Part shown: one piece after another, positions 39,405 to 48,541 of the stretch
Numbering within the stretch: position 1 is the first letter of the stretch
Layout of the letters: each line of letters begins with the position of its first letter
From: Streptomyces paradoxus
GTDB taxonomy: Bacteria > Actinomycetota > Actinomycetes > Streptomycetales > Streptomycetaceae
Direction of reading: 5' to 3'
Assembly: GCF_014202475.1 (NCBI RefSeq)
Contig: NZ_JACHGV010000004.1
Coordinates: forward strand, 124,001-188,000
DNA length: 64,000 nt
Translations under genes and position numbers: made by a program
Notes under the pieces: generated by a model
What the model was told of the DNA's origin: nothing
Databases searched by the model: none
The model's input: the letters and a program-made list of their open reading frames with translations, nothing else

Positions 39405-40883
39405 TCACTTCTTGCTGTCGATGACCGCCTCCATCACGTTCCTCGCGATCGGTGCCGCGAGGCCGCCGCCGGAGATGTCGTCGCGGACGGCGTTGTCGTC
39501 CTCGACGACGACCGCCACGGCGACCGGCGCGCTGCCGTCCTCGCCCTTGGCGTAGGAGATGAACCACGCGTAGGGGTTCTCGCTGTTGTCGACGCCGTGC
39601 TGGGCGGTACCGGTCTTGCCGCCCACCTTGACGCCGGGGATCTTGGCGTTCGAGCCGGTGCCCTTGTCGACGACCGTCTCCATCATCGACTGGAGGATCT
39701 GGGCGTTCTCCGCCGACAGCGGCTGGCTCAGCTCTTCGGGGTCGGTCTTCTGGATCGGGTCGAGGCCGGGCGACTGGAGCTCGTCGACCATGTACGGCTT
39801 CATCAGCTTGCCGTCGTTGGCGACGGCCGAGGCGACCATGGCCATCTGCAGCGGCGTCGCGGCGGTGTTGAACTGGCCGATGGAGGACAGCGCGGTCTGC
39901 GACGGGTTCATCTTGTCGGAGAAGACCGAGGCGTTGGCGCGGACCGGCGTGAACTGCTCCTCGTCGAAGCCGAACTTCTTGGCCATGTCCAGCATCTTGT
40001 CGTTGCCGAGGTCGGAGCCGATCTTGCCGAAGACGGTGTTGCAGGAGTACTGGAGGGCCACCCGCAGCGTCGCGTTCTTGCAGGGGATGTTGCCCTCGTT
40101 GGGCAGCTTGGTGGTGGTGCCCTTCATGATCCACGGGTCCGGCGAGTCCGTCTTTGCGTCGGCGGACGTGTACAGCCCGTCCTCCAGCGCCGCGGCCGCG
40201 GTGACCACCTTGAAGGTGGAGCCGGGCGGGTAGGTCTCGCGCAGCGCCCGGTTGAGCATCGGGTCGTTCGGGTTGTTCTTCTTCTGCAGCTTCTGCCAGG
40301 CCTTGGTGTCCGTCGTGGTGGAGTTCCCGGCGAAGGACGACGGGTCGTACGACGGGAAGGAGGCGAGCGCCAGGATCTTGCCCGTGGACGGCTCCAGGGC
40401 GACGACGGAGCCCTTGCCGCCCTGCCTCTTCAGGCCGTTGTACGCGGCCTTCTGGGCGGCGGCGTTCAGGGTGGTGACGACGTTGCCGCCCTGCTGCTTC
40501 TTGCCCGTGAGCATGTCGAGGGTGTTGCGGAAGAACAGCCGGTCGTCGTTGCCGGTGAGGATGCCGTCCTCGATGCTCTCGAGCTGCGTGGCACCGAAGG
40601 CCTGCGAGGCGTAGCCGGTGACCGGCGCCCACATGGCGCCGTCCTTGTAGGTGCGCTTGAACTTGAAGTCGCTGTCCGACGACTCGGCGGAGCCGGTGAT
40701 CGGCTCCCCGCCGACGATGATGTTGCCGCGGGGCGAGGCGTAGCGCTCGATGGTGACGCGACGGTTCTTCTTGTCGCTGCGGAGCTCGTCGGCCTGGACG
40801 TACTGGATCCAGTTGTCGCGGATCAGCAGTGCCAGAACGAGCAGGCCGCAGAAGATCGCGATCCGGCGCAGGGGCTTGTTCAT
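39405..40883 (-). CDS. pbpA: Penicillin-binding protein 2 (class B transpeptidase)
   Basis: The 492-aa product has a short cytoplasmic N-terminus, one transmembrane helix (about residues 7-21), a PBP dimerisation domain and the transpeptidase domain. Active-site motifs are STFK (222-225), SCN (280-282) and KTGT (423-426). It cross-links peptidoglycan with the SEDS partner encoded upstream. The ATG overlaps the ftsW/rodA stop, so the two are co-translated. It lies about 170 bp upstream of pknB. Confidence 0.95.
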   Translation of the reverse strand: MNKPLRRIAIFCGLLVLALLIRDNWIQYVQADELRSDKKNRRVTIERYASPRGNIIVGGEPITGSAESSDSDFKFKRTYKDGAMWAPVTGYASQAFGATQLESIEDGILTGNDDRLFFRNTLDMLTGKKQQGGNVVTTLNAAAQKAAYNGLKRQGGKGSVVALEPSTGKILALASFPSYDPSSFAGNSTTTDTKAWQKLQKKNNPNDPMLNRALRETYPPGSTFKVVTAAAALEDGLYTSADAKTDSPDPWIMKGTTTKLPNEGNIPCKNATLRVALQYSCNTVFGKIGSDLGNDKMLDMAKKFGFDEEQFTPVRANASVFSDKMNPSQTALSSIGQFNTAATPLQMAMVASAVANDGKLMKPYMVDELQSPGLDPIQKTDPEELSQPLSAENAQILQSMMETVVDKGTGSNAKIPGVKVGGKTGTAQHGVDNSENPYAWFISYAKGEDGSAPVAVAVVVEDDNAVRDDISGGGLAAPIARNVMEAVIDSKK

Positions 40884-42328
40884 GACGGGCGGACCACCTG
40901 GGTCATCTCGGCGTCGGGGTTGGCGGCGGGAGCGGGGGCCGGGCGGCGGGCGGTGTCGCTGATGCGCAGCAGGATGCCGATCAGGGCCCAGTTGGCGATC
41001 ACGGAGGAACCGCCGTACGCCACGAACGGCAGGGTCATACCGGTCAGCGGGATGAGGCCCATCACACCGCCGGCCACGACGAAGACCTGGAGGGCGAAGG
41101 CGCCGGACAGGCCGACGGCCAGCAGCTTGCCGAACGGGTCGCGGGCCGCGAGGGCGGTGCGCACACCCCGCTCGATGATCAGGCCGTACAGGAGCAGGAT
41201 CGCCATGACGCCGGCCAGCCCGAGTTCCTCGCCGAAGGTGGCGAGGATGAAGTCGGAGTTGGCGGCGAAGCCGATGAGGTCGGAGTTGCCCTGCCCGAGA
41301 CCGGTACCGAGGGTGCCACCGGAGCCGAAGGCCCACAGGGCCTGCATGGCCTGCTCGGAGTGGACGATGCCGTCCTGGACGCCTGCGCGGGAGAGGTCGA
41401 ACTCGCGCATCGGGTCGAGCCAGGCCTGCACACGCGTCTGGATGTGCGGCTCGAAGCTCGCCACGCCGACGGCGCCGACCGCGGACATCAGCAGACCGAA
41501 GACGATCCAGCTGGTCCGCTCGGTGGCGACGTACAGCATGATGACGAACATCCCGAAGAACAGCAGGGACGTACCGAGGTCGGTCTCGAAGACCAGGATG
41601 AGGATCGAGATGACCCAGACGACGAGGATCGGGCCGAGGTCGCGGCCTCGCGGCAGGTACAGGCCCATGAAGCGGCGGCTGGCCAGGGCCAGGGCGTCTC
41701 TCTTGACCATGAGGTAGCCGGCGAAGAACACCGCGAGGGCGATCTTCGCGAACTCACCGGGCTGCAGCGTGCCGAGGCCGGGGATCTTGATCCAGATCTT
41801 GGCGCCGTAGATGTTCGCGCCGAGCCCGGGCACGAGCGGCAGGATCAGCAGGAACAGCGCGCCGGCCATGGAGATGTACGTGTAGCGCTGTAGGACGCGG
41901 TGGTCCTTGAGGAAGATCAGCACGACCGCCAGCAGGGCGACGCCCATCGCCGAGTACAGCAGCTGACGCGGTGCGGCCTCGGCGTAGTTGCTGAGTCGCT
42001 TGGACTGGTCCAGGCGCCAGATGACCACCAGACCGAGCCCGTTGAGCAGCGTCGCCAGCGGCAGCATCAACGGGTCGGCGTACGGGGCGAACTTCCGTAC
42101 GACGAGGTGGCCGACGCCCGCGAGCAGGCCGAGCCCGAGGCCGTAGCTCAGCAGACCCGGCGGCACCGAGTCGTTGAGGGCCAGGCCGACGTTGGCGTAG
42201 GCGAACACCGGGATGACGACGGCGAACACCAGCAGCGCGAGCTCGGTGTTGCGCCGGCTCGGCGCGCCGATGGCGCCGATCGTGGACGTGTGGTGCGTCG
42301 GCGAGTGCGACGTATTCGTACCGCTCAT
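40880..42328 (-). CDS. FtsW/RodA/SpoVE-family (SEDS) peptidoglycan glycosyltransferase
   Basis: The 482-aa polytopic membrane protein (about ten or more helices) has SEDS features: LPLVPGLGANIYGAKIWIKI, LQPGEFAKIALAVFFAGYL, the essential Asp region in VFETDLGTSLLFFGM, and VAYGGSSVIANW near the end. It polymerises lipid II together with the adjacent class B PBP. In Streptomyces this copy belongs to the pknB-fhaA cluster rather than the dcw cluster, and its loss affects sporulation-stage wall growth in related species. Confidence 0.93.
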   Translation of the reverse strand: MSGTNTSHSPTHHTSTIGAIGAPSRRNTELALLVFAVVIPVFAYANVGLALNDSVPPGLLSYGLGLGLLAGVGHLVVRKFAPYADPLMLPLATLLNGLGLVVIWRLDQSKRLSNYAEAAPRQLLYSAMGVALLAVVLIFLKDHRVLQRYTYISMAGALFLLILPLVPGLGANIYGAKIWIKIPGLGTLQPGEFAKIALAVFFAGYLMVKRDALALASRRFMGLYLPRGRDLGPILVVWVISILILVFETDLGTSLLFFGMFVIMLYVATERTSWIVFGLLMSAVGAVGVASFEPHIQTRVQAWLDPMREFDLSRAGVQDGIVHSEQAMQALWAFGSGGTLGTGLGQGNSDLIGFAANSDFILATFGEELGLAGVMAILLLYGLIIERGVRTALAARDPFGKLLAVGLSGAFALQVFVVAGGVMGLIPLTGMTLPFVAYGGSSVIANWALIGILLRISDTARRPAPAPAANPDAEMTQVVRPS

Positions 42329-42350
42329 CGTGTGACAGGGCCTCTCACGG

Positions 42351-43907
42351 CTACTGCTTACCGCACAGCGAGACGACCTTCTGCTCTTCCTCCGAGAGGC
42401 TGGGGCCGGGGCTGGGAGTGGGTGCGGTCGTGGTCGGGGGCGTGGACTTCTCCGGTGCCGACGGTGAACCCGACGGGTTGGACGGGTTCGGCGTCGGTGT
42501 GGCCTTGGACGTGAAGGAGGCGGGAGTGGTTCCCGTGGTGCCCCCGGCCTCGCCTTCGCCGGTCTTGGAGTTGTTCTTGCTCTCGGCTTCGCGCCGCTGC
42601 GCTTCCTTCTTGCACGCGGAGGCCTGCACCGACAGTTCCTGGATCTTCGCCTGGGCGTTCTTCAGACCGCCCTCGGGGATGGTGGCCTTGACCTGCTTCT
42701 GCTGGTAGGGCGGCAGGTACTTGAGTTCGATCTCGGGGTGGTCCTTCTCGACCTTCGAGAGCGAGACCCAGGCCAGGTCCTGGCTGATGCCCCGGTACAG
42801 CGCGACGTGCTCGTCCTCGGCGCCGACGTAGTACTGCGTCTGTGTCCAGCGGTACCCGCCGTACAGGCCGCCGCCGATGAGGGCCAGCGCGAGGACGCCG
42901 TAGAAGGATCTCTTCAGCCACCGGCCCTTCTTGCGGGGCTTGGCGAAGTCGTCGTCGCCGTAGTCGAAGCCGGAGGCCGGGATGTAGCCGGTGGTGTCGC
43001 CGGAGCCGGGCGGGCCGAACTCGCCGCCTCCGCCGCCCTGGCCGTGTCCGTGGCGGCCGAGCCCGGAGGCGCGGCCGGCGGGGGTCTGCATGATGCCGTT
43101 GTCGTGCAGCTGGTGCTGGTTCTCGGCGACGGCGCCGACCACGACGGGGGTGTCGGACAGCTGGCCCGCGAGGGTGTCGCCGGTGTCGAGGTCGAGGACG
43201 TCGGCGATGATGACGGTGATGTTGTCGGGGCCGCCGCCGCGCAGTGCCAGCTCGATCAGGTTCTGGACGGTCTCCTGGGGGCCCTGGTAGCTGGCGAGGG
43301 TGTCCTCGAGGGTCTGGTGGGAGACCACGCCGGACAGGCCGTCGGAGCAGATGAGGTAGCGGTCGCCGGCCCGGACCTCGCGGATGGACAGGTCGGGCTC
43401 GACGTGGTCGCCGGATCCGAGGGCGCGCATCAGCAGCGAGCGCTGCGGGTGCGTGGTGGCTTCTTCCTCGGTGATACGGCCCTCGTCGACCAGGCGCTGC
43501 ACCCAGGTGTGGTCCTGGGTGATCTGGGTGAGGACGCCGTCGCGGAGCAGGTAGGCGCGGGAGTCGCCGACGTGGACCAGGCCGAGGCGCTGGCCCGTCC
43601 ACAGCAGGGCGGTCAGGGTGGTCCCCATGCCTTCCAGCTGGGGGTCGTCCTCGACCATCGAGCGCAGCTGGTCGTTGGCGCGCTGGACCGCCGTGCCGAG
43701 GGAGGTGAGGATGTCGGAGCCGGGGACGTCGTCGTCGAGGGCGACGATGGTGGAGATGGCCTCGGAGGAGGCGACCTCACCGGCCGCCGCGCCGCCCATG
43801 CCGTCGGCGATGGCGAGCAGGCGCGGGCCGGCGTATCCGGAGTCCTCGTTGCCCTCCCGGATCATGCCCTTGTGCGATCCGGCCGCGAAGCGCAGTGACA
43901 GACTCAT
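42351..43907 (-). CDS. PP2C-family Ser/Thr phosphatase (PstP-like)
   Basis: The 518-aa product starts with a PP2C domain (about residues 1-240), including the metal-binding motifs EGNEDSGYAG, IADGMGGAAAGE, GDSRAYLLRDG, CSDGLSGVV and GGGPDNITVI. A linker and one transmembrane helix (about 320-340) follow. The extracytoplasmic part is Ser/Thr/Pro-rich. It reverses phosphorylation by PknB-type kinases. ATG 43907 (MSLSLRFAAG) is preferred over the longer frame for its upstream AGGCGAGG. It ends 23 bp before ftsW/rodA. Confidence 0.92.
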   Translation of the reverse strand: MSLSLRFAAGSHKGMIREGNEDSGYAGPRLLAIADGMGGAAAGEVASSEAISTIVALDDDVPGSDILTSLGTAVQRANDQLRSMVEDDPQLEGMGTTLTALLWTGQRLGLVHVGDSRAYLLRDGVLTQITQDHTWVQRLVDEGRITEEEATTHPQRSLLMRALGSGDHVEPDLSIREVRAGDRYLICSDGLSGVVSHQTLEDTLASYQGPQETVQNLIELALRGGGPDNITVIIADVLDLDTGDTLAGQLSDTPVVVGAVAENQHQLHDNGIMQTPAGRASGLGRHGHGQGGGGGEFGPPGSGDTTGYIPASGFDYGDDDFAKPRKKGRWLKRSFYGVLALALIGGGLYGGYRWTQTQYYVGAEDEHVALYRGISQDLAWVSLSKVEKDHPEIELKYLPPYQQKQVKATIPEGGLKNAQAKIQELSVQASACKKEAQRREAESKNNSKTGEGEAGGTTGTTPASFTSKATPTPNPSNPSGSPSAPEKSTPPTTTAPTPSPGPSLSEEEQKVVSLCGKQ

Positions 43908-44047
43908 GCGCACCTCGCCTGTCGGCTCCGGGTACAGCCGGTCGTGTCGAGCCACACTGCCCACCCTCCGGTCGGGAGCGCGCGGGGGGCCGGGGTGGGG
44001 CCCGCCACTGCGTGCTCGCTCCGCTCGCGCCTATCCATGATGTAGCA

Positions 44048-44566
44048 CTACTTCCGCAGCTCGATGACGGTCTTGCCGATGCGGATCGGCGCGCCCAGCG
44101 CAATCGGTGTGGGAGTCGTCAGCCGGGACCGGTCCAGGTACGTGCCATTGGTGGAGCCGAGGTCCTCGACGATCCACTGGCCGTCGCGGTCCGGGTAGAT
44201 CCTGGCATGGCGGCTGGAGGCGTAGTCGTCGTCCAGCACGATCGTCGAGTCGTGCGCGCGGCCCAGGGTGATGGTCTGGCCCTGGAGCGCGACCGTGGTG
44301 CCGGTGAGGGTGCCCTCGGTCACGACCAGCTTGGTGGGGGCGTTACGGCCGCGCCGGCCGCCGGCGGGCTGCTGGCGCTGCTGCGGCGGCGCCTGGCGGG
44401 CGGCGGCGGCCTGCTGCTGCTGGCGGCCCGCCTCCCGGCGCGAGCCGCGCTGGGTGACGCGCGTACCGAAGAGGTCGCTGCGGATGACCTGCACGGCCAC
44501 GATCACGAACAGCCACAGTACGGCCAGGAAACCCAGCCGCATGACCGTGAGGGTCAGCTCTGACAT
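44048..44566 (-). CDS. fhaB: FHA-domain protein FhaB (FipA)
   Basis: The 172-aa product has an N-terminal transmembrane helix (residues 8-28), a Gln-rich linker and a C-terminal FHA domain. Phosphothreonine-binding residues lie in LGRAHDSTIVLDDDYASSRH and STNGTYLDRSRL. It reads kinase signals for cell division and wall synthesis. It starts 10 bp after the fhaA stop. Confidence 0.93.
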   Translation of the reverse strand: MSELTLTVMRLGFLAVLWLFVIVAVQVIRSDLFGTRVTQRGSRREAGRQQQQAAAARQAPPQQRQQPAGGRRGRNAPTKLVVTEGTLTGTTVALQGQTITLGRAHDSTIVLDDDYASSRHARIYPDRDGQWIVEDLGSTNGTYLDRSRLTTPTPIALGAPIRIGKTVIELRK

Positions 44567-44576
44567 TGCCCCCGCT

Positions 44577-45446
44577 TCACCCTTCGGCTTGCCGGTAAAT
44601 GATGGTGGTGCTGCCCACGACGATCCGCGAGCCGTCGCGGAGCGTAGCGCGGGTGGTGTGCTGCCCGTCCACCACGATGCCGTTGGTGGATCCGAGATCC
44701 TGGATCGTCGAGGGCGTTCCGGTCCGGATCTCGCAGTGCCGGCGGGAGACGCCGGGGTCGTCGATCCGCACGTCGGCGTCGGTGCTGCGGCCCATCACCA
44801 GCGTCGCGCGGGAGATCTGATGGCGGGTGCCGTTGATCTCGATCCAGTGGCGGGTGCGTCCGCCGGCGGCCGGGGCGGCCGGGGGCCGCTGGCCGCTCGC
44901 GGCGGGCGGGTAGCCGTAGCCGCCGGGGCGGCCGCCGGGCGGCGGCGCGGACGGCATGGGCGGGGCGCCGGAGGGTGCCGCGGACGGCGGGTAGCCGTAG
45001 CCGCCGGGGCGTCCGCCCTGCGGGGCGGCGGGTGCGGCGCCGCCGCCTCCCGGGCCGCCCTGCTGGCTGCTGGAGGAGGCGAGCGTGCGGCTGCGCACCC
45101 GGTACAGGCCGGTGTCGAGGTCGTCCGCCTTCTCCAGGTGCACCTTGATCGGGCCCATGAAGGTGTAGCGCTGCTGCTTGGCGTAGTCGCGCACCATGCC
45201 GGCGAGCTCGTCGCCGAGCTGGCCGGAGTAGGGGCTGAGCCGCTCGAAGTCGGGCGTGCTCAGTTCGACGATGAAGTCGTTGGGCACGACCGTGCGGTCG
45301 CGGTTCCAGATGGTGGCGTTGTTGTCGCACTCGCGCTGGAGCGCTCCCGCGATCTCCACGGGCTGGACCTCGGACTTGAACACCTTGGCGAAGGTGCCGT
45401 TGACCAGACCTTCGAGACGTTGCTCGAACTTCTTCAGGACTCCCAT
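44577..45446 (-). CDS. fhaA: FHA-domain protein FhaA (DUF3662-FHA)
   Basis: The 289-aa cytoplasmic protein has an N-terminal DUF3662 domain (MGVLKKFEQRLEGLVNGTFA to about residue 125) and a Gly/Pro/Tyr-rich linker with repeats of the GGYGYPP type. The C-terminal FHA domain contains MGRSTDADVRIDDPGVSRRH and STNGIVVDGQ. The mycobacterial counterpart binds phosphorylated MviN and controls peptidoglycan precursor flipping. It is the first gene of the fhaA-fhaB-pstP-ftsW-pbpA-pknB unit; GGAGGTG precedes the ATG. Confidence 0.94.
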   Translation of the reverse strand: MGVLKKFEQRLEGLVNGTFAKVFKSEVQPVEIAGALQRECDNNATIWNRDRTVVPNDFIVELSTPDFERLSPYSGQLGDELAGMVRDYAKQQRYTFMGPIKVHLEKADDLDTGLYRVRSRTLASSSSQQGGPGGGGAAPAAPQGGRPGGYGYPPSAAPSGAPPMPSAPPPGGRPGGYGYPPAASGQRPPAAPAAGGRTRHWIEINGTRHQISRATLVMGRSTDADVRIDDPGVSRRHCEIRTGTPSTIQDLGSTNGIVVDGQHTTRATLRDGSRIVVGSTTIIYRQAEG

Positions 45447-45918
45447 GGGGCACCTCCTCCTTGGCTGCCGTCCTGTGTGCTGCCCTGCGGGCCGCTTGGC
45501 TGGTACTGCTTACTGATCGTATCCACGCGCCGCTCGATCGGCTGGTTCCCCCTGTCAGCACCGCCGACGGTGTCGACGCATGACGAAGTTCCCTGTGGAG
45601 CTCCCCTTCGAACTCCTCCGGTGGTACTGCTGCGCGTAACCGCCTCGTGTATGCCTGCCAAGGATCGTAGAGGCGGTGGAAGACCAGTGTCCCGCACCTG
45701 ACTGTGGACCCCGACCCCCTCCTGCGGAGACGGCCGGGACCGGTACGAGGTTGATACGTGAACCGGTACGCCTTGATACGTGGCAGGGGCATCGATGGTT
45801 CGTCGAGGTGTCTGCCTGCGGGGATAAGGGATGTGAACCCACCCCTTCCAGCGTGCTAATGTTCTGGGTGTCGGAAGGCGCCGGCCCCCAAGGGGAAGAC
45901 GCCCAGGACACACCCAAT
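45447..45918. promoter_or_regulatory. fhaA / tRNA-Leu intergenic region with a 22-bp direct repeat
   Basis: This 472-bp gap has no supported gene. At 45740-45761 and 45763-45783 are two near-identical copies of ACCGGTACG-N2/3-TTGATACGTG, centred about 22-23 bp (two helical turns) apart. They look like a tandem operator or activator site upstream of tRNA-Leu or the divergent fhaA operon. Confidence 0.5.
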
Positions 45919-46005
45919 GCGCGGGTGGCGGAATAGGCAGACGCGCTGGATTCAGGTTCCAGTGCCCGCAAGGGCGTGGGGGTTCAACTCCCCCCTCGCG
46001 CACCA
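45919..46005 (+). tRNA. tRNA-Leu (CAG anticodon)
   Basis: This class II tRNA has acceptor GCGCGGG pairing with CTCGCGC. The D-arm is TGGCGGAATAGGCAGACGCG, the anticodon loop is TTCAGGT (CAG), a variable arm GTGCCCGCAAGGGCGT is present and the T-loop is GGTTCAACTCC. A 3' CCA is encoded at 46003-46005. Confidence 0.97.
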
Positions 46006-46012
46006 TGAGACT

Positions 46013-46060
46013 CGGGTCTCTGCAGGTGACGGAAGTCACCGCAGGGGCCCGTTTCTCGTT
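46013..46060 (+). terminator. Terminator after tRNA-Leu
   Basis: CGGGTCTCTGC (46013-46023) pairs with GCAGGGGCCCG (46041-46051), including two G-U pairs. An inner stem GGTGAC / GTCACC and a following TTTCTCGTTT complete it. Confidence 0.68.
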
Positions 46061-46184
46061 TCCGGGACCGTTGTGAAACATCACACAGCCCGGCCAGGTC
46101 GTACGGCGGGCCCCGCCTGTGAGCTAACTCACGGGCGGGGCCTGCTCGCGTCCGCAGGGCCATGGGCGGTGCCGTTACCGGGGT

Positions 46185-47369
46185 TCAGAAGGCGTAGCGC
46201 ACGCGCAGCCAGGGCGCGTGGTGGGCGATCAGGGCGCGCAGGGCGTGCACGGCCTCCGCCTTGACCGTGTTGCGGTAGCGGATGTTCAGGGCACCGTTCT
46301 CGGAGCGCTTGGCCTGCTGGAGCTCCGGCCGCCACAGGGCTTCCTCGGCCCGGGGGTGCCAGCCGAGGTTGACCTCGTGCAGTTCCCTGTTGTGGGTGAG
46401 CATGATCACTTCCGCGGCGGCCTGCTGTTTCACCCGCGGGGGCAGGACGTCGTCGAGGTGGACGAGCAGCTCGGCCCAGGCGTCCTGCCAGCCGGGGCGC
46501 ACGACCACGGGCGAGAGGTTGAAGTGCACCTCGTATCCCGCGTCCAGGAAGTCCGCGGCGGCGCCGATCCGCTCGGCGACGGGCGAGGTGCGCACGTCGA
46601 GCAGCCGGGCGTCGTGCGGCGGCATCAGCGAGAAGCGGACGCGGGTGCGGCCACGCGGGTCGAGGGCGAGGAGGCCGGGGTTGACGAACTTGGTGGCGAA
46701 GGACGCCTTGGCGGTGGGCCACTGCCGGAAGGCGTGCACCAGGTCCGCGGTGTTGTCGCAGATCAGGGCGTCCACCGAGCAGTCGCCGTTCTCACCGATG
46801 TCGTACACCCACGCCTCGGGGGCGCACTGGTTCGGCTCGGGCTTGGGCCCCTGCCGGGCGATGTGTCTCGCGAGGTGGGCGATGATCCGGTCGATGTTCG
46901 TGAAGACGGTGATGGGGTTGGCGTATCCCTTGCGCCGGGGCACGTAGCAGTAGGCGCAGGCCATGGCGCAGCCGTTGGAGGTGCCGGGGGCGATCCAGTC
47001 CGCGGACCGGCCGTTGGGGCGTGTGGTGAGGGTCTTCTTCTCGCCCAGGACCAGCGTCTCTCCCTTGATGCGCACCCAGCGCTCCACGTTGCCCTCGTTG
47101 CCGTGCAGTCCGGGGATGCGCCAGTGGGAGTCCACCTCGGTGACCCGCGCGTCGGGGAACCGGGCGCTGATCTGACGCCCGCGCGGGGACGCGGCGGCCG
47201 CGGGCTCGGCGTAGATCTGCCGCACGGGCAGCAGCCGGCGGGCCGCGGCGGAGGTCCGGAAGGACGAGTCCGTGCCGGGAGCGGCGGGGGCGGCGGGGCC
47301 GGGGGTGAGGGCGTCGAGCCCGAACAGTGCGCCGGAGTCGTCGTCGGGGCTGCCGGACGGGTGGTGCAT
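46185..47369 (-). CDS. Spore photoproduct lyase family radical SAM protein
   Basis: The 394-aa product carries the radical SAM cluster motif CAMACAYC (C134, C138, C141) in the arrangement CxxxCxxC. The N-terminal region SARFPDARVTEVDSHWRIP and downstream FNLSPVVV and EVIMLTHNRELH segments match SplB-like proteins. Streptomyces homologues are annotated as SPL family; whether they repair 5-thyminyl-dihydrothymine is unproven, since they lack the firmicute context. It lies alone between tRNA-Leu and the butyrolactone locus. Confidence 0.85.
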   Translation of the reverse strand: MHHPSGSPDDDSGALFGLDALTPGPAAPAAPGTDSSFRTSAAARRLLPVRQIYAEPAAAASPRGRQISARFPDARVTEVDSHWRIPGLHGNEGNVERWVRIKGETLVLGEKKTLTTRPNGRSADWIAPGTSNGCAMACAYCYVPRRKGYANPITVFTNIDRIIAHLARHIARQGPKPEPNQCAPEAWVYDIGENGDCSVDALICDNTADLVHAFRQWPTAKASFATKFVNPGLLALDPRGRTRVRFSLMPPHDARLLDVRTSPVAERIGAAADFLDAGYEVHFNLSPVVVRPGWQDAWAELLVHLDDVLPPRVKQQAAAEVIMLTHNRELHEVNLGWHPRAEEALWRPELQQAKRSENGALNIRYRNTVKAEAVHALRALIAHHAPWLRVRYAF

Positions 47370-47717
47370 GGGTGCTCCCGTACGGATGCGTGGGGGACGG
47401 TGAGGCGCTCGCCGGGATCATCTCCGGGGCCGCCGCGGATTCCGCCCTGGCGGTGGTGGCCACCGATGTGCGGGGCCGGACCTGGCCTCCAGCTTACTGG
47501 CGCCACACCTGGTCGAGCCGGGTCCTGGGCGGGCAGCACGGCGGCGGGTTCGTCGTGCGATGCGGTTCATGGCGTCCTCAGGACGCAGGTCGCTCCGGCG
47601 TTCTCACCGAGCCGCGATGGACCTGCCGCCGGCGCCCCCGGGTCATCGACGCGTTGTATAAAAACCAGCGAGTTGGTTTCATTGCGTCGCCATCAGAGCC
47701 CTGCAGGGGAGCCACGG
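47370..47717. promoter_or_regulatory. Divergent promoter region with butyrolactone-receptor-type operator
   Basis: This 348-bp region separates the SPL gene (-) from the TetR regulator (+). The palindrome AAACCA-GCGAGT-TGGTTT (47662-47679) lies about 40 bp before the regulator start. It fits the A-N-AAACCRG-N7-GTWT pattern (47661-47681) shared with two other sites in this locus, so autoregulation or cross-regulation is likely. Confidence 0.65.
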
Positions 47718-48422
47718 GTGACCAAACAGGACCGGGCCGTCCGGACCCGTCTCGCGCTGATCCGGTCGGCGGCCGCACAGTTCGAGGCCCATGGGTACGT
47801 CCGGGCAGGTCTGGCGCGGATCAGCGCGGGAGCCGGCGTCAGCTCCGGTGCGCTGCACTTCCACTTCGCCGACAAGGCCGCGGTCGCCGAGGCCGTCGAG
47901 GACGCTGCCGCCCGGGCCTTGCGCGAGGCCGCGGTCCGCGGCCACGGCGGCGACGTCTGCGCCCTGCAACGCCTCGTGGACGTCACGCACCGCGTCGCCC
48001 GGCTGCTGTGCGCAGACGTCGTGGTCCGGGCGGGGCTGAGGCTGAACGGGGAAGGGGCGGCCGGGCGGGTGCGGGACCTGCGCCGGGAGTGGCGGGAGTG
48101 CGTGCAGGGGCTGCTGGCCGAGGCGGAGCGCAGGGGGGAACTCGCCGCCGGTGTGACGCCGCAGCGCACCAGCGCCGTCGTCCTCGCCGCCACGACCGGC
48201 ATCGAGGTGCTGGCCCGGGAGGACCACGAGTGGCTCGCCCGGCCTTCGCTGACCGACCTGTGGCGGTTACTGCTGCCGTGCCTGGCGGCGCCGCGGCTGG
48301 CCGGGGTGGTGGATCCGGCGGGGAGCGAACCGGTGAGAAGTGATCCTGCGGTCCGTGGACCGGTCGCCCGGGACGGGCAGGCAGAGGCCGAGGCGGGCAG
48401 GGCGGGGCTCGCGCTGCGATAG
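47718..48422 (+). CDS. TetR-family regulator resembling gamma-butyrolactone (pseudo-)receptors
   Basis: The 234-aa protein starts MTKQDRAVRTRLALIRSAAA, very like ScbR2/ArpA-type proteins, with HTH residues SAGAGVSSGALHFHFADKAA (about 36-55). A helical ligand-binding domain follows, with ARLLCADVVVRAGLRLN matching the receptor-family segment. It is divergent enough from ArpA that it may be a pseudo-receptor sensing antibiotics rather than butyrolactone. GGGGAG precedes GTG 47718. It sits upstream of the P450 gene, with an operator before each. Confidence 0.8.
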   Translation: MTKQDRAVRTRLALIRSAAAQFEAHGYVRAGLARISAGAGVSSGALHFHFADKAAVAEAVEDAAARALREAAVRGHGGDVCALQRLVDVTHRVARLLCADVVVRAGLRLNGEGAAGRVRDLRREWRECVQGLLAEAERRGELAAGVTPQRTSAVVLAATTGIEVLAREDHEWLARPSLTDLWRLLLPCLAAPRLAGVVDPAGSEPVRSDPAVRGPVARDGQAEAEAGRAGLALR

Positions 48423-48460
48423 TCACCCACCCTTGGCCGACAGTGGGTGGAGCCAAGGCC

Positions 48461-48488
48461 CAAACAAACCGGATGCCAAGTTTTTTAC
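48461..48488. promoter_or_regulatory. Putative ARE operator upstream of the P450 gene
   Basis: ACAAACCGGATGCCAAGTTT lies 55-80 bp before the P450 start. It aligns without gaps to the sites at 47661 and 53623 (AAACCRG then GT-T at fixed spacing). Confidence 0.6.
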
Positions 48489-48541
48489 GTCCCCGGATCG
48501 CACGATGGTCCCCCAGCCTCTGGACCGAGGAGCGATGAGCC

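Noticed and set aside
45676..45936. 86-codon plus-strand frame upstream of tRNA-Leu
   Set aside because: It runs into the tRNA gene, has no ribosome binding site and has shadow-like composition.
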